Source of the DNA: Bacteroidales bacterium | GTDB lineage: Bacteria > Bacteroidota > Bacteroidia > Bacteroidales > UBA932 | DNA: 47,901 bases | Assembly (NCBI GenBank): GCA_017934185.1 | Contig: JAGBJY010000018.1 | Coordinates: 1-47,901, forward strand | Direction of reading: 5' to 3' | Shown here: in pieces, positions 16,259 through 23,384 of the stretch | Numbering within the stretch: the stretch's first letter is position 1 | Layout: each line of letters opens with the position of its first letter | Translations under genes and position numbers: made by a program | The notes under the pieces: model-generated | What the model was told of the DNA's origin: nothing | Databases searched by the model: none | The model's input: only the letters and a program-made list of their open reading frames with translations

Positions 16259-16355
16259 TAACTTTGCCCTTGCAAACCCATCGTACGCATTCGGATCAAT
16301 CGCCGCACGATTTGCTTGCAGGGGGCCGGCCGGCTAGCAAGACCGGCCCCTTTAT
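16259..16355 (+). ncRNA. Candidate short structured RNA or attenuator
   Basis: TAACTTTG at 16259-16266 is a perfect -7 box on the plus strand. About 50 bases later a strong GC-rich hairpin GGGGCCGG...CCGGCCCC (16322-16350) is followed by TTTAT. Between them GCAAA/TTTGC and AATCG/CGATT can pair. The transcript would be roughly 80 nt. The lipoprotein gene has its own promoter further on, so this may be a separate small RNA rather than its leader. No -33 element is evident and the U-tract is weak. Confidence 0.3.
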
Positions 16356-16400
16356 GTTCGCCGCGGTGGTGTAGGGCAGCGGCTGAGGCGGCCGGGCAAA

Positions 16401-16431
16401 TTGCAAAAATAGCGGGAATTGCGTATCTTTG
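16401..16431 (+). promoter_or_regulatory. Promoter of the lipoprotein/exonuclease/rlmI operon
   Basis: TTG (16401-16403), a 20-base spacer and TATCTTTG (16424-16431) form a good -33/-7 pair. The ATG at 16451 follows after 19 bases, which supports this start over the longer open frame. Confidence 0.6.
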
Positions 16432-16450
16432 TGCAATTATTACACGCGCG

Positions 16451-17554
16451 ATGAGAAAATTCCTGATTCCCGGCATTGTCCTGGCGGTCATGCTGGCGGC
16501 CTGCAAACCAGTAAGCACGCCGCCCCGTCCCACCATCCCCTTGGTGTACAGTATTCTGGCCGATACCACCGGTACTGCCGGCCTTGTTGCCCAAGCGGGG
16601 ACCCGGGGGGCCGAGGGCTCCATCGCCATCATCGGCGAACCGTCCGATGCCATGGCGCTGGCCCGGCGTTTTGCAGGGGCCGATGCCGTGGACAACATCA
16701 GCGGCAAGCCCCAGCGGGATTCCCTGGCCGATTTTGCCGGTGAGACGTTTGACGTGCTACTGGATGCCGTGCATGCCCCCTATGATGCTTCCGTGTCAAG
16801 GCAGGGGCTGGACAGTCTGCGGGAAGCCGCTGTTGCCAATGCCCTTTTTGCCTGGGACAGCACCTGTTTCCGTTCGGTGACAGACAGTAAACCCCTTCTT
16901 TTCAAGTCACGCGCAAAGATTCTTATCTACACCTCTTCCCTGCATTCCGGCTATGGCGTGTTCGATGTAGACACCCTGCAGCAGCTTGCAGGAGGACAGA
17001 GCATCGTCCTGTCGCCGGTGCCGCTCATGCTGGAAAAAGCGCTGGATGCGGGCGCCAGAAACCTGGCGGTGTGGACTTCATCGGCCAAGAAAGAAGCCGG
17101 CGTATGGGAGATGGCCTTTGCGCGGATGCGGGTGCCTGATGCCTCTCTGAGTGTGCTCTGTACGGAGCCCGCCCTGGATATCCGCACCGAACTGAGGGAC
17201 CTGCTACGTCAGTACCGCTCCAGCGGGAAAAGCCTGGATGCCCTGCTCATCGACAATTATGTGACGGATGAGTTTCCCCTCAAGTCGGAGCTGGGCATCA
17301 TCCACATGGCGGGTATTGAGGAAGACCGTATTTTTGATCAGTTGCTGTCGCCGTCCTTCTTCTTTGTGGATCCGGCTTCCACGCTGATGGAAAGCACCTA
17401 TCGGCTCCTCCGGGAAAAACGGCTGTTCACGCACCGGATTGCCCGGCCGGCCATCCGATACTATGAGACCGAAACCGCCGACGACGGCGAGCCCATCCTG
17501 GTGGAAGCTGCTGCGTCCTATGTTCAGAGAGCCTATGTTTCAGATATCCATTAG
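16451..17554 (+). CDS. Lipoprotein of unknown function
   Basis: This 367-residue protein has a lipoprotein signal peptide (MRKFLIPGIVLAVMLAAC, lipidated Cys18). After it comes a globular domain with alternating hydrophobic strands such as TFDVLLDAVHAP, KILIYTSSLHSGYGVFDVD, RNLAVWTSSAKKEAG and LDALLIDNY. The pattern recalls the alpha/beta folds of periplasmic-binding-protein type, but I recognise no specific family. It overlaps the downstream exonuclease gene by 20 bases. It is anchored to the inner or outer membrane from the periplasmic side. Confidence 0.75.
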   Translation: MRKFLIPGIVLAVMLAACKPVSTPPRPTIPLVYSILADTTGTAGLVAQAGTRGAEGSIAIIGEPSDAMALARRFAGADAVDNISGKPQRDSLADFAGETFDVLLDAVHAPYDASVSRQGLDSLREAAVANALFAWDSTCFRSVTDSKPLLFKSRAKILIYTSSLHSGYGVFDVDTLQQLAGGQSIVLSPVPLMLEKALDAGARNLAVWTSSAKKEAGVWEMAFARMRVPDASLSVLCTEPALDIRTELRDLLRQYRSSGKSLDALLIDNYVTDEFPLKSELGIIHMAGIEEDRIFDQLLSPSFFFVDPASTLMESTYRLLREKRLFTHRIARPAIRYYETETADDGEPILVEAAASYVQRAYVSDIH

Positions 17555-18173
17555 TCCGGAAGAAATCGGCGCGCTGGAACTGGCTTCGTTCCCCGGGCAG
17601 ATTGTGGTGGTGGACGAAGAAGGACCCGTGCTGGACCAGGCCATCCGCTATCTGAAGCGGCAGAAGGTGCTGGGCTTCGACACCGAAACCCGTCCCACGT
17701 TCTCCCCGGACCAGCATTCCACCGGAACCGCCCTCCTGCAGCTCTCAGGCTCCGGGAAGGCCTACCTTTTCCGGCTCAAGAAAATCGGCCTTCCGGGCAA
17801 GCTGGCGTCCATTCTGGCCCGGCCTGACATCCTGAAAATCGGAGCTGCGACCCAGGACGATGTGCGGGGACTGCAGAAGATTACGCGTTTTTCCCCAAAG
17901 GGCTTTGTGGACCTGCAGAGCATCGTGTGGGAGTATGGCATCCGCGACAAGAGCGTAAAAAAAATGACGGCCATCATCCTGGGCGTAAAGATTTCCAAAG
18001 CACAGCAGCTTTCCAATTGGGAAGCCGAGCACTTGTCCGAAGGCCAGCAGCGCTATGCCGCCACGGACGCCTGGGTGTGCCGGGAAATGTACATGAAACT
18101 GCGGCAGTCGCCCAAGCATCCGCTCACGCCCGAGGAGTTGCACCCTGAAAGATTTACAGAAAACAATGGATAA
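17535..18173 (+). CDS. DEDDy 3'-5' exonuclease domain protein (RNase D/WRN-like)
   Basis: This 212-residue, single-domain exonuclease has ExoI KVLGFDTETRPTF (Asp and Glu), ExoII IGAATQDDVRGLQ and ExoIII QQRYAATDAWVC with the Tyr-x3-Asp of the DEDDy class. It should remove nucleotides from RNA or DNA 3' ends with two metal ions; the true substrate is unknown, and no HRDC domain is present. ATG 17535 (MFQISIS) is chosen; 17520 is an alternative. It overlaps both neighbours (20 bases with the lipoprotein gene, 8 with rlmI), which indicates one mRNA. Confidence 0.85.
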   Translation: MFQISISPEEIGALELASFPGQIVVVDEEGPVLDQAIRYLKRQKVLGFDTETRPTFSPDQHSTGTALLQLSGSGKAYLFRLKKIGLPGKLASILARPDILKIGAATQDDVRGLQKITRFSPKGFVDLQSIVWEYGIRDKSVKKMTAIILGVKISKAQQLSNWEAEHLSEGQQRYAATDAWVCREMYMKLRQSPKHPLTPEELHPERFTENNG

Positions 18174-19359
18174 AGTCATCCTTCGACCTCACCGCGAGGA
18201 ATCGCTCTTACGTTATCATCCCTGGGTGTTTTCCGGGGCCATTGCCCAGGTTGTGGGCCATCCCGCCGAGGGCGACCTGGTGAGCGTGGTCTCTTCCGAG
18301 GGGCAGCTCCTGGCCTGCGGTCATTATCAGATTGGCTCCATCGCCGTGCGCATCCTCAGCTTCGATGAAGATCCCACGCAGGCCGATTTCTGGCTCAGGA
18401 TGCTCTCCAGGGCCTATCAGTTGCGACTCAGCTGCGGCCTGGCAGCATCGGCCGATACCAATTGCTACCGCCTGGTGCACGGCGAAGGCGACGGGCTTCC
18501 CGGCCTCATCATCGACTACTACGACGGCGTTGCAGTGCTGCAGGCGCATTCCGTGGGCATGTTCCGGGCCAAAAACGCCATTGCGGATGCCCTCCGGGAA
18601 CTGTACGGGGATGCGCTGAAAGCCGTTTACGACAAAAGCTCCGGCACCGCCCCCTTCAAGGCCGGCCTGGAATTGGTGGACGGTTACCTGTACAAACGGG
18701 CCGATTTCACTGCCGAGGAGCAGTCCGTGCTGGAAAACGGGCACCGCTTCCTGGTGAACTGGGGCGAAGGCCAGAAAACCGGCTTTTTCCTGGACCAGCG
18801 CGAAAACCGCTTCCGGGTGGGACAACTCTCCCGCGGGCGCAATGTCCTGAACCTTTTCTGTTACACCGGAGGCTTCTCCATCTATGCCCTGGCCGGAGGC
18901 GCCACGCACGTGGATTCCGTAGACAGTTCCCAACGGGCCATGGACATGGTAGACCGCAATGTGGCACTGAACGGCTTCCCGGCGGAGCAGCACACTTCTT
19001 ACTGTGCCGATGCCATTGATTTTGTGAAGCAGGCTCCCGATGGCGCCTATGACCTCATTATTGTGGACCCTCCGGCCTTCGCCAAGCACCGCGGCGCCCT
19101 CAAGAACGCCCTGCGCGCTTACCAGCGCCTGAATGCCGCCGCCATTGCCAAGGTGGCTCCTGGCGGCTTTGTATTCACGTTCAGCTGCTCGCAGGTGGTG
19201 GATAAAGAGGCCTTTGCCCTGGCCGTGTTCTCTGCCGCCGCCCAAACCGGCCGCAGCGTACGCATCCTGGACCGCCTGAACCAGCCCGCCGACCATTCCG
19301 TAAACATTTTCCACCCCGAAGGCGAATACCTCAAGGGCCTGCTTCTCTACGTGGAGTAG
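18166..19359 (+). CDS. rlmI: Class I SAM-dependent rRNA methyltransferase (RlmI-like)
   Basis: This 397-residue protein has an N-terminal PUA domain (LRPHREESLLRYHPWVFSGA, GDLVSVVSSEGQLLACGHY) followed by a Rossmann methyltransferase domain. The latter carries KTGFFLDQRENR, the SAM-binding VLNLFCYTGGFSIYA and the catalytic-loop IIVDPPAFAKHRG. RlmI methylates C5 of a 23S rRNA cytosine in E. coli; the same reaction is inferred here. The start overlaps the exonuclease stop (ATGGATAA). Confidence 0.93.
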   Translation: MDKVILRPHREESLLRYHPWVFSGAIAQVVGHPAEGDLVSVVSSEGQLLACGHYQIGSIAVRILSFDEDPTQADFWLRMLSRAYQLRLSCGLAASADTNCYRLVHGEGDGLPGLIIDYYDGVAVLQAHSVGMFRAKNAIADALRELYGDALKAVYDKSSGTAPFKAGLELVDGYLYKRADFTAEEQSVLENGHRFLVNWGEGQKTGFFLDQRENRFRVGQLSRGRNVLNLFCYTGGFSIYALAGGATHVDSVDSSQRAMDMVDRNVALNGFPAEQHTSYCADAIDFVKQAPDGAYDLIIVDPPAFAKHRGALKNALRAYQRLNAAAIAKVAPGGFVFTFSCSQVVDKEAFALAVFSAAAQTGRSVRILDRLNQPADHSVNIFHPEGEYLKGLLLYVE

Positions 19360-19364
19360 CGCTC

Positions 19365-19395
19365 TTGCATAATTAGGTTTTTCTGCTTACTTTTG
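19365..19395 (+). promoter_or_regulatory. Promoter of pepC/pssA/lysozyme genes
   Basis: TTG (19365-19367), 20 bases, then TACTTTTG (19388-19395), followed by the ATG at 19423. This marks a new transcription unit after rlmI. Confidence 0.55.
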
Positions 19396-19422
19396 TGTTT
19401 GGACAACAAATTTGAACACTAT

Positions 19423-20598
19423 ATGAAAAAGTACATCCTCAGTGCAGTCCTTGCCGCAGCCGTTTCGGCAACCCTGACAGCCCAGCCCCGCGTGGCGGCT
19501 CCCGTGAATCCCTCGGATTATCAGTTTACCACGGTGAAGGAAAATCCCATCACGCCCGTGAAGAACCAGTACCGCAGCGGTACCTGCTGGTGCTTCAGCG
19601 CCCTGTCTTTCCTGGAGTCAGAGGCCATCAAGGCCAAAAATATCAAGGACACCACCCTGTATCCGGACTTCTCCGAGATGTTTGTGGTGCGCAAGGCCTA
19701 CTATGACCGCGCCATCAAATATGTGCGCCTGAACGGCATGCTCAACTTTGCGGCCGGCTCCGACTTCGGCGATGTGCTGGAAGTGGCCAAAACTTACGGC
19801 CTCATGTATCAGGGAGACTATTCCGGCCTCCAGTACGGTTATGACCTCCCCGTCCAGGGAGAGCTGGATGCCGTCCTCAAGGGCTATGTGAGCGCCGTGG
19901 TGAAAAACCCCAACAAGAAACTCACTTCTGTCTGGCCCAAAGGCGTGGATGGCATCCTGGACGCCTACATGGGCGTTATTCCGGAAGAAAAGATTGTAAA
20001 GCCGGAATCGTTGGGCCTGAATATGGACGACTACATTGGCTTCACTTCCTATACCCACCATCCGTTCTACACCGCCTTCGCCATGGAGGTGGAAGACAAC
20101 TGGCGCTGGACCCCTTCCTGGAACGTTCCGCTGGACGAATTCATGGCCATCATTGACAATGCCGTGGACAAGGGCTACACCGTAGCCTGGGGCGGCGACG
20201 TCTCAGAAGCCGGTTTCACCCGCAACGGCCTGGCCATCCTGGTGGACACCGAGAGCAAAGCCACCGCCGGCTCCGACCAGGAGCGCTGGGTAGGCAAGGC
20301 CGATGAAGCGCCCGCCGCCAAGCCCACTGCCAAGGAACTGGAAGTGACCCAGGAGAGCCGCCAGCTCATGTACGACGAGAAGACTTCCACCGACGACCAT
20401 GGCATGCACCTCTACGGCATTGCCAAGGACCAGAACGGTGCCAAGTACTACCTCATCAAGAATTCCTGGGGCCTTTCCGGCGAATACAAAGGCATCTGGT
20501 ACATGAGCGAGAATTTTGTCAAGGGCAAGACCTTGAACATTGTGGTGAACAAAAACGCCGTTCCCAAGGAAATCCTGAAGAAACTCGGCCTCAAATAA
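19423..20598 (+). CDS. pepC: Secreted C1B cysteine aminopeptidase (PepC/bleomycin hydrolase-like)
   Basis: This 391-residue papain-fold peptidase has signal peptide MKKYILSAVLAAAVSATLTA, so it acts in the periplasm or outside. Catalytic positions are Gln49/Cys55 in NQYRSGTCWCFSALSFLESE, His in DDHGMHLYGIAKD and Asn in YYLIKNSWGLSGEYKG. Bleomycin-hydrolase-type enzymes act as aminopeptidases on short peptides. The Met at 19423 is chosen because it begins the signal peptide and fits the promoter. Its stop is 1 base before pssA. Confidence 0.92.
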   Translation: MKKYILSAVLAAAVSATLTAQPRVAAPVNPSDYQFTTVKENPITPVKNQYRSGTCWCFSALSFLESEAIKAKNIKDTTLYPDFSEMFVVRKAYYDRAIKYVRLNGMLNFAAGSDFGDVLEVAKTYGLMYQGDYSGLQYGYDLPVQGELDAVLKGYVSAVVKNPNKKLTSVWPKGVDGILDAYMGVIPEEKIVKPESLGLNMDDYIGFTSYTHHPFYTAFAMEVEDNWRWTPSWNVPLDEFMAIIDNAVDKGYTVAWGGDVSEAGFTRNGLAILVDTESKATAGSDQERWVGKADEAPAAKPTAKELEVTQESRQLMYDEKTSTDDHGMHLYGIAKDQNGAKYYLIKNSWGLSGEYKGIWYMSENFVKGKTLNIVVNKNAVPKEILKKLGLK

Positions 20599-20599
20599 G

Positions 20600-21313
20600 A
20601 TGCGCATCTTCACTGTCCCCAACCTGATCACGTCCATGAATCTGCTCTGTGGCATTCTGGGCGTGATTTGTGCCTTGAACGGGGCCCAGGACATGGCGCT
20701 GCTGCTGATGATCCTGGCAGCCGTGTTTGACTTTCTGGACGGCCTGGCCGCCCGGGTCCTCCACAGCGTAAGCCCCATCGGCAAGGAACTGGATTCCCTG
20801 TCAGACATGGTGAGCTTCGGCGTACTCCCCTCCCTGATGATGGTGGAGGCCATGTCCCAGGGGGAAGTTGGCAGCATAGTGGCTTATCTGCCCCTTTTCC
20901 TGGCCCTGATGAGCGCTTTCCGCCTGGCGAAATTCAATATCGACAAGCGTCAGACCACGGATTTCCTGGGACTTCCCACCCCTGCCGCCGCCCTTTTCAC
21001 CGCCGCCCTGGTGAACTGCAACTGCAGCGTGCTCCATCATCTGGCGGCAACGGCCTGGTTCTACCCCGTGACAGCCCTCGTGCTGGGGCTCCTGCTGGTT
21101 AGCGAAATTCCCATGTTCAGCATGAAAGTAGCCAAGGGACATAAGTTACTGGATACCAAGCGGATAGTCTTCTTATCCCTGAGCGTGGCCGCCCTCGTTT
21201 ACGCCCTGGCTTTCCGGCAGGACTGGGTACTGGCCCTGCTGCTTGTGTTCGGCATTTACATCCTTGAAAATCTGATCCTCGTTGGCATCCCCGCAAAAAA
21301 AGAAGCCCGCTAA
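20600..21313 (+). CDS. pssA: CDP-diacylglycerol-serine O-phosphatidyltransferase
   Basis: This 237-residue inner-membrane enzyme makes phosphatidylserine, the precursor of phosphatidylethanolamine. The CDP-alcohol phosphotransferase signature is complete: DGLAAR at residues 47-52, Gly61, Asp65 and Asp69 in GKELDSLSDMVSFG. About six to eight hydrophobic helices follow. PssA type II is distinguished from PgsA by the order NLITSMNLLCGILG at the N-terminus. It is co-transcribed with pepC and overlaps the lysozyme gene by 32 bases. Confidence 0.93.
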   Translation: MRIFTVPNLITSMNLLCGILGVICALNGAQDMALLLMILAAVFDFLDGLAARVLHSVSPIGKELDSLSDMVSFGVLPSLMMVEAMSQGEVGSIVAYLPLFLALMSAFRLAKFNIDKRQTTDFLGLPTPAAALFTAALVNCNCSVLHHLAATAWFYPVTALVLGLLLVSEIPMFSMKVAKGHKLLDTKRIVFLSLSVAALVYALAFRQDWVLALLLVFGIYILENLILVGIPAKKEAR

Positions 21314-22070
21314 AAGGCGCAAAAAGCCCAAGAAGAAAGTGCTGAGCCCCTGGTTGATACTGGGGGCTTTGCTGCTGATTCTTGCGCTGGCCATCGGCCT
21401 GCCCCACTGGCTGGAAAGCGGAAATCCCGTCACCGGGGCCGCCGTGCCGCAAGGATACCGGCATTTTGTGCTGGACCTGTCCCATCACAACCCCCGCGAC
21501 ATCCAGTGGGATTCCCTGAAAGTGGTGATTGACCATAGCGGCCACACCAGCAAAAACCTTCCGGGTGCCAAGGCCATCCTCCCCCTCCAGCACGTCATCC
21601 TCAAAGCCACCGAGGGGGAATCCATGAAAGATGCCCATTTCCTTCAGTGGTGGACCGATGCCGGCAAGGCCGGACTTTCCCGGGGCGCCTACCACTTTTT
21701 CAGAAGCTCCCGCAATGCCCAGCTGCAGGCCCAGAACTACATAGAAACGGTACAGCTTTCGCACAAAGACCTTCCCCCGGTGCTGGATGTGGAGACGGTG
21801 CACGAAGGCTGCACCCGGCAACAGCTGAACCGGCAGGTCCTCACCTGGCTACGCATGGTGGAGGAGCACTACGGGCGCACCCCCATCGTCTACACCTCCG
21901 ACTCCTTTGCCAAAGACTGGCTGGATGGGGAAATCCGCGAGCACTATCCCCTCTGGATAGCCCGCTACAATACGGAAAAGCCCCAGACCCAGGGCTGGCG
22001 CTTTTGGCAGTTCACCGACCAGGCGGTGGTATACGGAGTCAAGGGAAAGGTGGACCTTTCAGTCTTCTAA
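21282..22070 (+). CDS. Membrane-anchored GH25 lysozyme (muramidase)
   Basis: This 262-residue protein has a Lys-rich cytoplasmic tip (KKKPAKRRKKPKKK), one transmembrane helix (SPWLILGALLLILALAIGL) and a GH25 barrel in the periplasm. The barrel has HFVLDLSHHNP, HVILKATEG, RGAYHFFR, LPPVLDVET and a C-terminal WRFWQFTD. The acidic residues in DLSHHN and DVE are the usual catalytic ones. It should cut the MurNAc-GlcNAc bond in peptidoglycan. The start is TTG at 21282 inside the pssA end; no ATG precedes the helix. Its end overlaps the convergent S4 gene by 12 bases. Confidence 0.9.
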   Translation: MASPQKKKPAKRRKKPKKKVLSPWLILGALLLILALAIGLPHWLESGNPVTGAAVPQGYRHFVLDLSHHNPRDIQWDSLKVVIDHSGHTSKNLPGAKAILPLQHVILKATEGESMKDAHFLQWWTDAGKAGLSRGAYHFFRSSRNAQLQAQNYIETVQLSHKDLPPVLDVETVHEGCTRQQLNRQVLTWLRMVEEHYGRTPIVYTSDSFAKDWLDGEIREHYPLWIARYNTEKPQTQGWRFWQFTDQAVVYGVKGKVDLSVF

Positions 22071-22442
22071 GCCATCCCAAAGCCGCTCCAAATCCCGGCG
22101 GTCCTTCTTGGTGGGACGTCCTGCCCCCCGGTCCCGCGTAAGGAAAAAAGTTTCTACCGGCGCATGCAGTTTCTCCAGTTCCTCTTCCGGGGTCAGATTC
22201 AAGGCAAAATTCTCTACCAGCTTGGCCCCCACGCGGTTTTCAATGGGCTGAATCACCTTATATACATAATTCACAGCCCCCTTGCGCACATGAATCACGT
22301 CCCCTTCCTGAACGGTACGGGAGGGCTTGGCATTCCCTTCACCCACTTTCACTTTGCCGCCTTTGCAGGCTTCGGCAGCCTCTGTCCGGGTTTTGAAAAC
22401 GCGGATGGCCCAGAGGTATTTGTCTATCCTCACTTCTGCCAT
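22059..22442 (-). CDS. hslR: Hsp15-like S4-domain RNA-binding protein
   Basis: This 127-residue protein has an N-terminal S4 domain (VRIDKYLWAIRVFKTRTEAA, GKVKVGEGNAKPSRTVQEGD) and a basic C-terminus GAGRPTKKDRRDLERL, as in Hsp15. Hsp15 binds stalled 50S subunits carrying nascent chains. The ATG at 22442 shares a base with the stop of the ManA-like gene (TGATG); a GTG just upstream is an alternative. It is the last gene of the run from 29237. Confidence 0.9.
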   Translation of the reverse strand: MAEVRIDKYLWAIRVFKTRTEAAEACKGGKVKVGEGNAKPSRTVQEGDVIHVRKGAVNYVYKVIQPIENRVGAKLVENFALNLTPEEELEKLHAPVETFFLTRDRGAGRPTKKDRRDLERLWDGLED

Positions 22443-23383
22443 CACAATTCCTCCACCGGGGCTGAAACCAGGTCTTCCGAAGGTCTCGGATCCATGCGCA
22501 GCTCAAGGAGCAGGGTATCCGGGGCGGTGGGAAGAAGGGTAAACTCACTCACTTCGGCGGGCACCAGGAGCACTTCGCCGGCTTTGAGGGCATAACTGGC
22601 CCCATCAGCCTGAAGCTGAAGGCCTCCCCGTTCGCAAACGTAGACAAAGAAGCTGTCTTCCGGCTCCCGACGGCTCTGAAGGGCCTGGGTAAGCGGCAGT
22701 TCATGGAAGGTAAACTGCTCCGTAACCAGGGAGGCGCCCACGGCGGTATCGGCCTTTTTCCAGGCGTTCAGATTCACAAGGTCAAAGGCTTCTTCCAGGT
22801 GGAGTTCCCGCTCCCGGGAGCCCCAGTCGTGCAGGCGGAACCAAAGCTCGGAAGCCTCGGCCATCTCCAGGAGCGTCACATCCTGGGCGGCATGCACCAG
22901 GCCCGGAGACACCAGGTAGCACTCTCCCGCCTTGGGTTTTACGCTGTGCAGCAGGCTTTCCACCGAACCGTCCTGGCAGGCGCGGTAAAACGCCTCGGCC
23001 GAAACGGGACGCTTGAAACCCAGGTACAGACGGGCCGAAGGACCGGCCGATTCTACGTACCAGATGGCCGTTTTTCCAAAGGAATCGTAGCGCTGCTCGG
23101 CGTTTTCATCGTCCGGATTCACGTGCAGCGAAGTGCGGCCGCGCACTTTCAGCCGCTTCACCATCACCGGGAACTGCGTTCCGTACCACTCAAAGGAGGT
23201 CTCGCCCACCACCCGTTCCAGATAGGTCTGCATGATGTCACTGAGGGTATTGCCTCCCAGCCAGCCTTCCCCGGCCATGGAATCCACAAAGCCCAAATCG
23301 GCCAAAAGATATTCTACGCTTCCCCAGGGCATTTCCGCCGCATCCGGCAGGAACTTCATCGGGGTGAGTTTCTTGTTATCCAT
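22442..23383 (-). CDS. Class I mannose-6-phosphate isomerase-like cupin
   Basis: This 313-residue protein has the ManA double-cupin layout: PWGSVEYLLADLG, FPVMVKRLKVRGRTSLHVNP, GKTAIWYVES, CYLVSPGLVHAAQDVTLLEM and WFRLHDWGSR, with a C-terminal cupin half. Canonical enzymes bind zinc through QxH, a Glu in a KxE motif and a later His. Here the first pair reads H87-V-N89, the Glu position is Ala106 and only H164 matches. Isomerase activity is therefore doubtful unless this subfamily uses other ligands. ATG 23383 lies 1 base after the upstream stop; GTG 23395 is an alternative. Confidence 0.8.
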   Translation of the reverse strand: MDNKKLTPMKFLPDAAEMPWGSVEYLLADLGFVDSMAGEGWLGGNTLSDIMQTYLERVVGETSFEWYGTQFPVMVKRLKVRGRTSLHVNPDDENAEQRYDSFGKTAIWYVESAGPSARLYLGFKRPVSAEAFYRACQDGSVESLLHSVKPKAGECYLVSPGLVHAAQDVTLLEMAEASELWFRLHDWGSRERELHLEEAFDLVNLNAWKKADTAVGASLVTEQFTFHELPLTQALQSRREPEDSFFVYVCERGGLQLQADGASYALKAGEVLLVPAEVSEFTLLPTAPDTLLLELRMDPRPSEDLVSAPVEEL

Positions 23384-23384
23384 A

